Below are positions 1 to 5,954 of a stretch of 7,840 nucleotides of DNA, one piece after another (position 1 is the first letter of the stretch; the number at the start of each line of letters is the position of its first letter). The notes under the pieces were generated by a model. It was not told where the DNA came from, did no database searches, and saw only the letters and a program-made list of their open reading frames with translations. Position numbers and translations under genes: made by a program. The stretch is from Lentisphaerota bacterium. Its GTDB lineage: Bacteria; Verrucomicrobiota; Kiritimatiellia; RFP12; UBA3636. The stretch spans positions 1-7,840 of the forward strand of contig JAAZAI010000344.1 of assembly GCA_012514445.1 (NCBI GenBank), given 5' to 3'.

Positions 1-2
1 CC

Positions 3-30
3 GGGCAACCCGTCGTAGCCGGGTTGGTAC
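3..30 (+). repeat. Partial REP-like element, right-arm hairpin only
   Basis: This is a 28-base unit, identical to 180-207 and 4183-4210. It folds into a perfect 7-bp stem, CAACCCG (6-12) with CGGGTTG (20-26), around the loop TCGTAGC, flanked by GGG and GTAC. It is the right arm of the palindromic element seen complete at 71-207; the rest lies outside the window. The identity with 178-215 extends to 38 bases (1-38). Confidence 0.8.
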
Positions 31-70
31 TCCGTTGCCAGTGCCGACGGGGCCGGTGCCGAAGCGGTCG

Positions 71-207
71 GTACCGACGCGGCTACGACGCGTCGCCCAC
101 TCGAATGGCCGCGCCATTCGCCTCGGGATTCGCACGGCTGTGAACGCCGACCGCCGCCGCCGGGCAACCCGCCGTCGCCGGGCAACCCGTCGTAGCCGGG
201 TTGGTAC
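71..207. repeat. Complete REP/BIME-like palindromic element, copy 1
   Basis: The element is bounded by 28-base arms in inverted orientation, 71-98 and 180-207, which match at 24 of 28 positions. Each arm is itself a hairpin: the left is CGACGCG/CGCGTCG (75-81/89-95) and the right is CAACCCG/CGGGTTG (183-189/197-203). The loops are reverse complements of each other. Inside is a third perfect hairpin, CGAATGGC/GCCATTCG (102-109/113-120). Just before the right arm an 18-bp near-perfect tandem duplication (158-175, 176-193, one difference) copies part of that arm. No transposase gene lies inside, so it is either a REP-type extragenic palindrome or a very small non-autonomous mobile element. The second full copy is at 4083-4210. 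Confidence 0.8.
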
Positions 208-215
208 TCCGTTGC

Positions 216-513
216 GGCGCACCGCGTCCGCCCGCCACGGCTGGAGGGGCGCAATACCTTGCGTCCACGGCGGCGGCCAAGGGCCTGGCCACCCGGCTAC
301 CGGCTCCGCATGACGCTGCCATGGGATCGCTCTCGTCAGACAACAGCAAGGAAAACGGGAATGTTCGCCTTGGGGTGCTCGCATGAGTCCCTTTTCCGAA
401 AACATGTCACGATCCTGACACACACCCGATTACCTTGCGATGCTTTCAGCGTTGTCGCGCCGAGGAGTGTCGTGATACAGTGGGTGCATGACACGATTCA
501 AAGTTCCCTTCGC
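216..513. other. Non-coding region upstream of the pseudouridine synthase
   Basis: I find no credible gene here. The open frame running into the synthase from 259 has repeat-derived, arginine-rich N-terminal residues that do not resemble the family. A short CGCAA-TACC-TTGCG hairpin (near 250-265) resembles the CGGCAA-TGAC-TTGCCG hairpin inside repeat copy 2 (4162-4177), so part of this stretch may be degenerate repeat. A weak promoter-like pair, TTGTCG (452-457) and GATACA (474-479) with a 16-base spacer, would start transcription shortly before the chosen start codon at 514. I do not call it as a separate feature. Confidence 0.5.
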
Positions 514-1470
514 ATGAACGCTGGCTGGACCTACCGGAATCAAATCGGACCTGATGCGGTCGGCCTCACGGCGCTGGGTTTCTATGCCGCGCGCTATCGC
601 CATTCCACCGAGGCGGTCTGGCGAGAGCGGATCGCGCGAGGCGAAATCACGCGCGGGGGCTCGCCGGTTGCGCCGGGGGACCGCCTCGTACTCGGCGACG
701 AACTCGAATGGCATCGTCCGCCTTGGGAGGAACCGCCCGTCCCCACGCAGATCCCCATCCTCTACGAAGACGAGTCGGTGCTCGTGGTCGACAAGCCGTC
801 GGGGCTCCCGGTTCTCCCCGATGGCGGATTTCTGGAGCACAACCTCGTCACCCTGATGCGCGACCATGGCACGGCCGACGGGCCGCCCGCGCCAGTCCAC
901 CGCCTTGGGCGCGGCACGTCGGGCGTGCTGCTGCTGGCTCGTTCTGCCCAGGCCCGCGACCATCTCTGCGCCCAGTTCCGCCGCATCACCGCCCGGGGCG
1001 AAGATCCCGTGCTGCGCAAGATCTACCGAACCCTCACGTCCGTCGTCCCGGGCCTGCCGGACGTTCTCGAGATCCACCAGCCCATCGGCCCCGTGCCGCA
1101 CCCGCTGATGGGGACCGTCCATGCGGCCACGCCCGACGGACGCCCCGCCTGCAGCCGCTGCCGCGTGCTGGCGCGCGAGGACGCGCGGATGCTCTGGGAG
1201 ATCGATCTGGTCACGGGCCGTCCGCATCAGATCCGCATCCATCTGGCGTCCATCGGCGCCCCTTTGCTGGGCGATCCCTTCTACGGCCCCGGCGGCGTGC
1301 CGCGGCGAGACGCCGACACCCGTCCCGGCGACATCGGCTACACGCTGCGCTCCTGCTCGCTGCGCTTTCGCCATCCGCGCACCGGGAGGCCGCTGGAGAT
1401 CCACGCGCCGATCCCCTCGGATCTGGAAATCCCTTCCTTGCCCTCGGCGGGCACCTGTGGCATAATGTGA
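514..1470 (+). CDS. RluA-family RNA pseudouridine synthase with atypical catalytic motif
   Basis: The 318-residue product belongs to the RluA family, cytoplasmic enzymes that isomerise uridine to pseudouridine in rRNA or tRNA. An S4-like RNA-binding segment covers about residues 17-66. The catalytic domain follows: ILYEDESVLVVDKPSGLPV (82-100), the HRLGRGTSG motif (129-137), KIYRTL (169-174) and GRPHQIRIHL near the end (235-244), then GDPFYG. In the family the motif is HRLDxxTSG and its Asp is the catalytic nucleophile; here residue 132 is Gly (codon GGG, 907-909). The rest of the fold looks intact. I chose ATG 514 because the product then begins MNAGWTYRNQIG, as I remember for close relatives. 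GTG 472, with GAGGAG four bases upstream, is an alternative that adds 14 residues. RNA target unknown. Confidence 0.88.
   Translation: MNAGWTYRNQIGPDAVGLTALGFYAARYRHSTEAVWRERIARGEITRGGSPVAPGDRLVLGDELEWHRPPWEEPPVPTQIPILYEDESVLVVDKPSGLPVLPDGGFLEHNLVTLMRDHGTADGPPAPVHRLGRGTSGVLLLARSAQARDHLCAQFRRITARGEDPVLRKIYRTLTSVVPGLPDVLEIHQPIGPVPHPLMGTVHAATPDGRPACSRCRVLAREDARMLWEIDLVTGRPHQIRIHLASIGAPLLGDPFYGPGGVPRRDADTRPGDIGYTLRSCSLRFRHPRTGRPLEIHAPIPSDLEIPSLPSAGTCGIM
1438..1466 (+). promoter_or_regulatory. Likely promoter for the PHP-aldolase pair
   Basis: TTGCCC (1438-1443) and CATAAT (1461-1466) are separated by 17 bases. They match the sigma-70 consensus at 4 of 6 and 5 of 6 positions. The site lies inside the last codons of the synthase gene. 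Transcription would start near 1473, after ATG 1471 but well before ATG 1558, which supports the latter as the PHP gene start. Confidence 0.45.
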
Positions 1471-1557
1471 ATGGTCTCGTCTGAAGAAGCGGGAGTCCAC
1501 GACTGGCGCCGGTGTTCGGCTCCGAAAACGTCCCGCAAGCCCGAGGATTTCATTCGC

Positions 1558-2847
1558 ATGTACGAACAGGATCGCATCGCCCGACTCAATGCCCCGACTC
1601 CGCGCGAGCGCCTCGAGGCGCTGTGCGCGCTGACCGAGGCGCGCCACGCCGCGGGCCGTGAACGCCCCGCCCCGGGGCGCGACGTCAACAACCACATCCA
1701 CACGACCTATTCCTTCTCGCCGTATTCGCCCGCGAAAGCGGTGTGGATGGCGGCCGAGGCCGGGCTCGCGACGGCCGGACTCATGGACCACGATTCCATC
1801 GGCGGGGCGCGGGAATTCATCGAGGCCGGCCGCATCCTCGGGCTGCCCACGACGATCGGCGCGGAATGCCGCGCCTCGTTCGCCGCGACGCCGCTCGCCG
1901 GCCGCCGGATCAACAATCCCGACCAGGAGACGATCGCCTACGTCGCGCTCCACGGCGTCCCGCACAGCCGCATCGACGCGCTGACCGCGTTCTTCGAGCC
2001 GGTCCGCCAGGCCCGGGCGAAGCGCAACCGCGAGATGACCGTCCGGCTCAACGTCCTGCTCGAGCCCGCCGGCATCGCGCTGGACTACGAGGCGGACATC
2101 GTGCCCGTCTCCGCGTGGGCGGACGGCGGCGAGGTGACCGAGCGGCATCTGCTCTTCGCCGTCGCCTCGCAGTTGCTCATGCGCTTCGGCGCGGGCGCGG
2201 CGCTCGTCGCGTTTCTGCGCGAGACGCTGCGCATCGCCGTCGGCGCCAAGGCCGAGGCGCAGCTCGTCGACGCCGGGAACCCGCACGTCGTCTTCGACCT
2301 GCTGGGCGTGCTCAAGAGCGATCTCGTGGAGAAGTTCTACGTGCCGGCCACGGAGGAATGTCCGCCGATCGCCGAGGTCGCCGCGTTCACCCGCGCGAAC
2401 GGCATCGTGCTCGCGTACGCCTACCTCGGCGACGTCAAGGACTCGGTCACGGGCGACAAGAAGGCGCAGAGGTTCGAGGACGGCTATCTCGACGAACTCT
2501 TCCGCGTGCTCAAGACGACCGGTTTCGACGCGGTGACCTACATGCCCTCGCGCAACACGCGCGACCAGCTCGTGCGGCTGCGCGCGCTCTGCGATCGCCA
2601 CGGCTTCTTCCAGATCAGCGGCGAGGACATCAACCAGCCGCGACAGAAGTTCATCTGCGAGGCCATGCGCGACCCGTTCTTCGCGAATCTCTACGACGCC
2701 GCCTGGGCGCTCATCGGCCACGAGCGCCTGGCCACGGAATCCCTCGCAGAGGGGATGTTCTCGACCGAGACCATCGCCCGCATGCCGTCGCTCGAGGCGC
2801 GCATCGCGCATTTCCGCGACGCCGCCCAGGACCAGTACAACGCGTAG
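1558..2847 (+). CDS. Stand-alone PHP-domain protein (putative metal-dependent phosphoesterase)
   Basis: The 429-residue product carries a PHP-type domain, a metal-dependent hydrolase fold usually acting on phosphate esters. Visible motifs are HIH at 46-48, MDHDS at 76-80, GAEC with Glu103, GEVTERHL with His197, and a closing ISGEDIN at 353-359. Two expected histidines seem to be missing. Where the family typically has VLAHP this protein has VLAYA (Tyr287), and the final Asp-x-His reads Asp357-x-Asn359. The metal site may therefore be modified. There is no signal peptide or membrane segment, so it is probably cytoplasmic. ATG 1558 is preferred because GAGGA (1543-1547) lies 10 bases upstream; ATG 1471, touching the previous stop codon, lacks a ribosome site and adds 29 uncharacteristic residues. 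It precedes the aldolase gene by 35 bases, probably in one operon. Substrate unknown. Confidence 0.8.
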   Translation: MYEQDRIARLNAPTPRERLEALCALTEARHAAGRERPAPGRDVNNHIHTTYSFSPYSPAKAVWMAAEAGLATAGLMDHDSIGGAREFIEAGRILGLPTTIGAECRASFAATPLAGRRINNPDQETIAYVALHGVPHSRIDALTAFFEPVRQARAKRNREMTVRLNVLLEPAGIALDYEADIVPVSAWADGGEVTERHLLFAVASQLLMRFGAGAALVAFLRETLRIAVGAKAEAQLVDAGNPHVVFDLLGVLKSDLVEKFYVPATEECPPIAEVAAFTRANGIVLAYAYLGDVKDSVTGDKKAQRFEDGYLDELFRVLKTTGFDAVTYMPSRNTRDQLVRLRALCDRHGFFQISGEDINQPRQKFICEAMRDPFFANLYDAAWALIGHERLATESLAEGMFSTETIARMPSLEARIAHFRDAAQDQYNA

Positions 2848-2882
2848 CAGCGCAACGGGGTCCGCCCCGGAAAGGAAGCATC

Positions 2883-3998
2883 ATGTCATCGTTCGTTTCC
2901 GAACACGCGGCGAAACTCGCCGACTACATCCGCATGTCCCGCGCCGCAGGCGCCCGCAACGACTACGTCCAGGGCGGCGGCGGCAACACGTCCGTCAAAT
3001 TCGACGAGCGCCTGATGGCCATCAAGGCCTCGGGCTTCAGGCTCGACCAGATCGCCGAGGCGGACGCCTACGCGGTGCTCGACTACGCCGCCCTGCGCGG
3101 CTTCTACGAAAGCACGGATCCCGCCACGCTGGAGGACGTCGAGAAGGAGGGCTCCTCGCGCGCCAAGGCCGCCACGCAGGCGATCGAGGGGCTTCCGCAG
3201 CTTCGACCCTCCGTCGAGGCGGGCTTCCATTCGCTGCTGGACGCGTTCGTGCTCCACACCCATCCGGTCTACGCCAACCTCGCCACCTGCTCGGCCGAGG
3301 GCGCGGTCATCGCCGCCGAGGCGCTGGAGGGCCTGCCCGAGAGCCACGCCTTCGTCCCGTACATCAACCCCGGCGCGCAGCTCACGTTCGCCATCGGCCG
3401 CGCGCGCCGCGAGACGGAGGCGAGGACGGGGCGCAAGCCGGCGATCCTCTTCATGCAGAACCACGGTCTCATCATCACGGGCGCCGACGCCGACGCGTGC
3501 CTGGCGCTCAACGACGAGGTGAACCGGCGTCTCGCGAAGGCGTATGGCGTCTCCGAGCGCGACTGGCCGGTCGTCGCGCTCGCGCCCGGCGGCGCCGAGA
3601 ATGCCTGGGCCTCCGCCACGTCCTGGCTGAAGGAGAAGCTGCTGAACACCGACTGGGACCTCGACTTCTTCACGAAGCAGTCGCTATATCCCGACCAGCT
3701 CGTTTTCCTGGCGGGCCAGATGGCCGTCGTGGAGCAGGGGAGCCTGGCGGATGCGCGCGCCGCGGGCGCGGCGGCGCCGGCCAAGTGCTCCGTGTTCCGC
3801 GAAACGGGCGAGGTGTCCTACGTCTGCAAGCGCGGCGAGGCGCAGACCATCGAGGAGACGCTCTGCGCGATCCTCTTCATCGTCGGCGCCATCGCCAGGT
3901 CGGGCAGGACGCTCTGCACGATGGACGAGTCCGGCAAGGACTTCATCGCGGGCTGGGAGAGCGAGAAGTACCGCAAGAGCCTGGCGGGGAGGGGCTAG
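2883..3998 (+). CDS. Class II aldolase/adducin-family protein
   Basis: The 371-residue product is a class II (zinc-type) aldolase/adducin-family protein. Enzymes of this group cleave sugar phosphates such as fuculose- or rhamnulose-1-phosphate, or act as epimerases. Visible motifs are GGGGNTS (31-37), the SVE segment with probable catalytic Glu112, zinc ligands His125 and His127 in HTHP, and the third ligand His194 in NHG. It resembles the N-terminal half of bifunctional aldolase/short-chain dehydrogenase proteins, including a C-terminal GWESEKYRKSL segment, but no dehydrogenase domain follows. The start is well supported by AAAGGAAG (2871-2878) just upstream. A small hairpin (CGGGG-TCCG-CCCCG, 2856-2869) sits directly before that ribosome site. 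With the PHP protein it suggests a sugar or sugar-phosphate pathway; the substrate cannot be read from the sequence. Confidence 0.88.
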   Translation: MSSFVSEHAAKLADYIRMSRAAGARNDYVQGGGGNTSVKFDERLMAIKASGFRLDQIAEADAYAVLDYAALRGFYESTDPATLEDVEKEGSSRAKAATQAIEGLPQLRPSVEAGFHSLLDAFVLHTHPVYANLATCSAEGAVIAAEALEGLPESHAFVPYINPGAQLTFAIGRARRETEARTGRKPAILFMQNHGLIITGADADACLALNDEVNRRLAKAYGVSERDWPVVALAPGGAENAWASATSWLKEKLLNTDWDLDFFTKQSLYPDQLVFLAGQMAVVEQGSLADARAAGAAAPAKCSVFRETGEVSYVCKRGEAQTIEETLCAILFIVGAIARSGRTLCTMDESGKDFIAGWESEKYRKSLAGRG

Positions 3999-4019
3999 CG
4001 GCTAGGGACTAGCGGCTAG
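3995..4019. repeat. 11-bp direct repeat over the aldolase stop codon
   Basis: CTAGCGGCTAG occurs at 3995-4005 and again at 4009-4019 (period 14 bases). The first copy contains the aldolase stop codon TAG, and TAG recurs at 4003, 4010 and 4017, covering other frames. It looks like a small tandem duplication at the gene end. Confidence 0.75.
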
Positions 4020-4024
4020 CTACT

Positions 4025-4041
4025 TTGTCGGGAGCCGACAA
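4025..4041. other. Short perfect hairpin after the aldolase gene
   Basis: TTGTCGG (4025-4031) pairs perfectly with CCGACAA (4035-4041) across a 3-base loop. It lies 26 bases after the aldolase stop. No T-run follows on the plus strand, so it is not a typical rho-independent terminator, although it could help protect or end the transcript. Confidence 0.5.
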
Positions 4042-4082
4042 GCCGCCATTCGCTCGCGCCCTCCGGCGCGGGTGCCACGGCA

Positions 4083-4210
4083 GTACCGACGCGGCTACGA
4101 CGCGTCGCCCACTCGAATGGCTTCGCCGTTCGCCCCGTGATTCGCACGGTCGTGTGTTTGGCGGCAATGACTTGCCGTCAACGGGCAACCCGTCGTAGCC
4201 GGGTTGGTAC
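4083..4210. repeat. Complete REP/BIME-like palindromic element, copy 2
   Basis: This copy has the same architecture as 71-207. Its left arm (4083-4110) is identical over 28 bases to 71-98, and its right arm (4183-4210) is identical to 3-30 and 180-207. The inner hairpin is CGAATGGC/GCCGTTCG (4114-4121/4125-4132), where one A-T pair of copy 1 has become a G-T wobble. The middle differs from copy 1: it lacks the 18-bp duplication and has a CGGCAA-TGAC-TTGCCG hairpin (4162-4177). The arms and inner hairpin are thus conserved while the filler varies. Confidence 0.8.
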
Positions 4211-4412
4211 TCTGCCGCAGGCCGATACTGCCGGGGGATCGCGTTCAAAAAGTGCCATCTCAATTTCCGCCGAGGTCAGGAAGTCTGAGATTAGGATTTG
4301 GACACAACCCTCGCGACAAAGTATTACCTGGGAGGATTCATGCCCCATCGCCATGTTTCATCGTTGTTCGCTTCGCCGGGCGTTGACAAGGTGCGGCTGT
4401 TGCTAACACGGC
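4211..4412. other. Non-coding spacer between repeat copy 2 and the terminator
   Basis: This part of the convergent intergenic region has no supported gene. GGAGGA (4331-4336) precedes ATG 4340, but the spacing is only 3 bases, and the open frame runs through the terminator hairpin and into the antisense of the FadL gene end. A TTGACA (4383-4388) has no convincing -10 partner. Confidence 0.5.
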
Positions 4413-4446
4413 AAAACGCCCGCCGCGAAATCGCGACGGGCGTTGC
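4413..4446 (-). terminator. Rho-independent terminator of the FadL gene
   Basis: Read on the minus strand, a GC-rich stem formed by 4415-4427 and 4432-4444 (12 pairs, one mismatch, 4-base loop) is followed by TTTT before GCC. It lies about 70 bases after the stop codon of the minus-strand transporter gene. Being nearly symmetrical, it may also stop plus-strand transcripts from the aldolase side, though the T-run there is poorer. Confidence 0.75.
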
Positions 4447-4517
4447 TTCTGGATTCTTGATTCTGAATGCGGCGTTTGCTGAACCGACGGAGGGGGTTGT
4501 GCAAACGTCTCCAAAAT

Positions 4518-5810
4518 CTAGAATTTCCTCGTGACCGAGAAGCCCAGGCTGTGGGCGAAGCCGTCGACGGCCTCGGAGGGCTGGATGCCGGCGGGGACGT
4601 TCATGGCGATCTCCTGGTCTTCGACGATCTCGTAGAAGTAGAAGACGTCGAACACCCAGTCCTCCATCGCGTAGCCCGCGCCGACCGCCATGATGTGGCG
4701 GTTGTCGCCCGGGACGATGTAGTCGAGGTGGCTGTCGTTCATCGGGGACTCGTCGTACGTGTACGAGGCGCGCAGCGTGATGGCGTCGTCGAGCTTGTAG
4801 GTCATGCCGGCGGCGTAGCGGAAGGCGTCGTCCCAATCCTTTTCGGATGCCTTCTCCTTCATGCCGACGGCGCCGAGGCTGTCGAACTTGATGCGCAGCT
4901 CGTCGTAGGTGCTCCAGGCCGTGTAGGTGAGGCCGAGGCCGACGGTCAGCTTGTCGGTGACGTCGTAGGTGATGGCGGACATGACCATGTCCGGCAGCGT
5001 GACTTCGCCCTCGATGCCGGTGTTGTTGAACAGCATCGGCACGGCCGCGGCGATGGGGGCGGGCTTGGCGTACTTGGCCTCGCCGTCGAGATCCTGCTTG
5101 ATCTGGCTGTGGTAGCCGACGCCGATGTTGACCTTCTCGACCGGAGTCATCATGACGCCGAGGTCGACGCCGACGCCGACGCCGTCCGCGCAGAGCTCCT
5201 GGTCCACGTCGAGCGGCGAGAAGGCGGGGTCGTTGGCCTTGCGCATCCCGGAGAGACCGGCGGCGTCGATCTTCTGCTTGAGGGTGATGTCGAAGTACTG
5301 GACGGAGAGGCCGGCGGAGAGGGAGATCCAGTCGGCGGCCTTCCAGGCGACCATGGGGCCGATGTTGAAGGACTGGATGGAGACGTCGTAGATGTTGTAG
5401 CGGCCGAACCAGTCCTCGTCATACTCGGCGCCGAGGCCGAAGCGCGTGTACATGCCGAGCCCGATCCACCAGTCGTCGTTGAGCTGGTGCGTCACGTACG
5501 CATGGGGGATGGGCCAGACCTTGTCGTCGGCGTCCTGGCTGAGCTTCTCGCCGGTGTAGACGCTGTTGCCTTCGTAGGTGATGCCGGGGGCGACGGTGAT
5601 GAGTCCGAGCTGGATCTGGGTGCCGGGAACCGTCGTGATGGCGGCGGGGTTGAGGTACATCGAGCCGGGCTCGCCGCCCTTGGCGGTGCCGTAGGTGGAA
5701 TCGGCGTTTCCGGCGGCCGAGCCCTGGTAGAGCCCGAAGCCCGCGCCAAATGAAGTGGAGGCGGCGAATAGGATGACCATCGAAGCCTTGGCCAAGTCGT
5801 TTGTCTTCAT
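4518..5810 (-). CDS. OmpP1/FadL/TodX-family outer-membrane transporter
   Basis: The 430-residue product is the usual FadL length. FadL proteins are monomeric outer-membrane beta-barrels that let long-chain fatty acids or other hydrophobic compounds enter the cell. It starts with a signal peptide (MKTNDLAKA, then a hydrophobic stretch to about residue 20) followed by the family N-terminal hatch: GFGLYQGSAAGNA (24-36) and YLNPAAIT (52-59). Alternating polar/hydrophobic strands with many aromatic residues fill the rest, and the last residue is Phe, as expected for BAM-assembled barrels. I chose ATG 5808-5810 because it places the signal peptide at the N-terminus; the in-frame TTG at 5855 would add 15 polar residues ahead of it. 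No purine-rich ribosome site is visible upstream. The gene lies 144 bases after the regulator gene on the same strand and ends before a good terminator. Ligand unknown. Confidence 0.88.
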   Translation of the reverse strand: MKTNDLAKASMVILFAASTSFGAGFGLYQGSAAGNADSTYGTAKGGEPGSMYLNPAAITTVPGTQIQLGLITVAPGITYEGNSVYTGEKLSQDADDKVWPIPHAYVTHQLNDDWWIGLGMYTRFGLGAEYDEDWFGRYNIYDVSIQSFNIGPMVAWKAADWISLSAGLSVQYFDITLKQKIDAAGLSGMRKANDPAFSPLDVDQELCADGVGVGVDLGVMMTPVEKVNIGVGYHSQIKQDLDGEAKYAKPAPIAAAVPMLFNNTGIEGEVTLPDMVMSAITYDVTDKLTVGLGLTYTAWSTYDELRIKFDSLGAVGMKEKASEKDWDDAFRYAAGMTYKLDDAITLRASYTYDESPMNDSHLDYIVPGDNRHIMAVGAGYAMEDWVFDVFYFYEIVEDQEIAMNVPAGIQPSEAVDGFAHSLGFSVTRKF

Positions 5811-5954
5811 AGAGGTTGTGGAGTTGGTTGAGGGTTGTGGAGTGTGTGTGGACAACGATGCCGTCGTCTTTCAAGACAGTACTCTATCAGATGCGTTTCA
5901 AAAAAAGTAGGCCGGTTTTTCAAACATCGCAAAACAAGTGATTCAATCTAGCGT
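5811..5954 (-). other. Spacer and unusual leader ahead of the FadL gene
   Basis: Read on the minus strand, the last 45 bases before ATG 5810 are C/A-rich and contain CTCCACAACC twice (plus-strand positions 5833-5842 and 5814-5823, 19 bases apart). There is no Shine-Dalgarno-like sequence. Further upstream the DNA is AT-rich compared with its surroundings (5880-5955), including seven T in a row, as expected for a promoter region. I cannot identify a convincing -35/-10 pair. Confidence 0.45.

Noticed and set aside
1..207. Possible CRISPR array
   Set aside because: The repeats alternate in orientation, have irregular spacing and form hairpins with compensating changes; no regular spacers or cas genes are present.
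35..313. Arginine-rich small ORFs over the first 300 bases
   Set aside because: The peptides are translations of the palindromic repeats and their GC-rich surroundings.
430..2811. Very long minus-strand open frame (793 codons)
   Set aside because: It lies antisense to the synthase and PHP genes, whose products have clear family motifs. Its product is a low-complexity Arg/Asp/Gly/Ala-rich sequence, as expected for a GC-rich shadow.
1743..2882. Upstream extension of the aldolase frame
   Set aside because: The added residues are a shadow of the PHP gene; ATG 2883 has a good ribosome site and begins the recognisable family N-terminus.
4025..4041. Hairpin as a rho-independent terminator for the aldolase operon
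   Set aside because: The stem is perfect but short and no T-run follows on the plus strand, so I list it only as a hairpin.
4340..4534. Small ORF after GGAGGA in the convergent spacer
   Set aside because: Spacing to the ATG is only 3 bases, the frame runs through a rho-independent terminator and into FadL antisense, and the product resembles nothing known to me.
4467..5753. 428-codon plus-strand open frame
   Set aside because: It is antisense to the FadL gene and gives a repetitive Val/Asp/Gly/Glu-rich product with no family resemblance.
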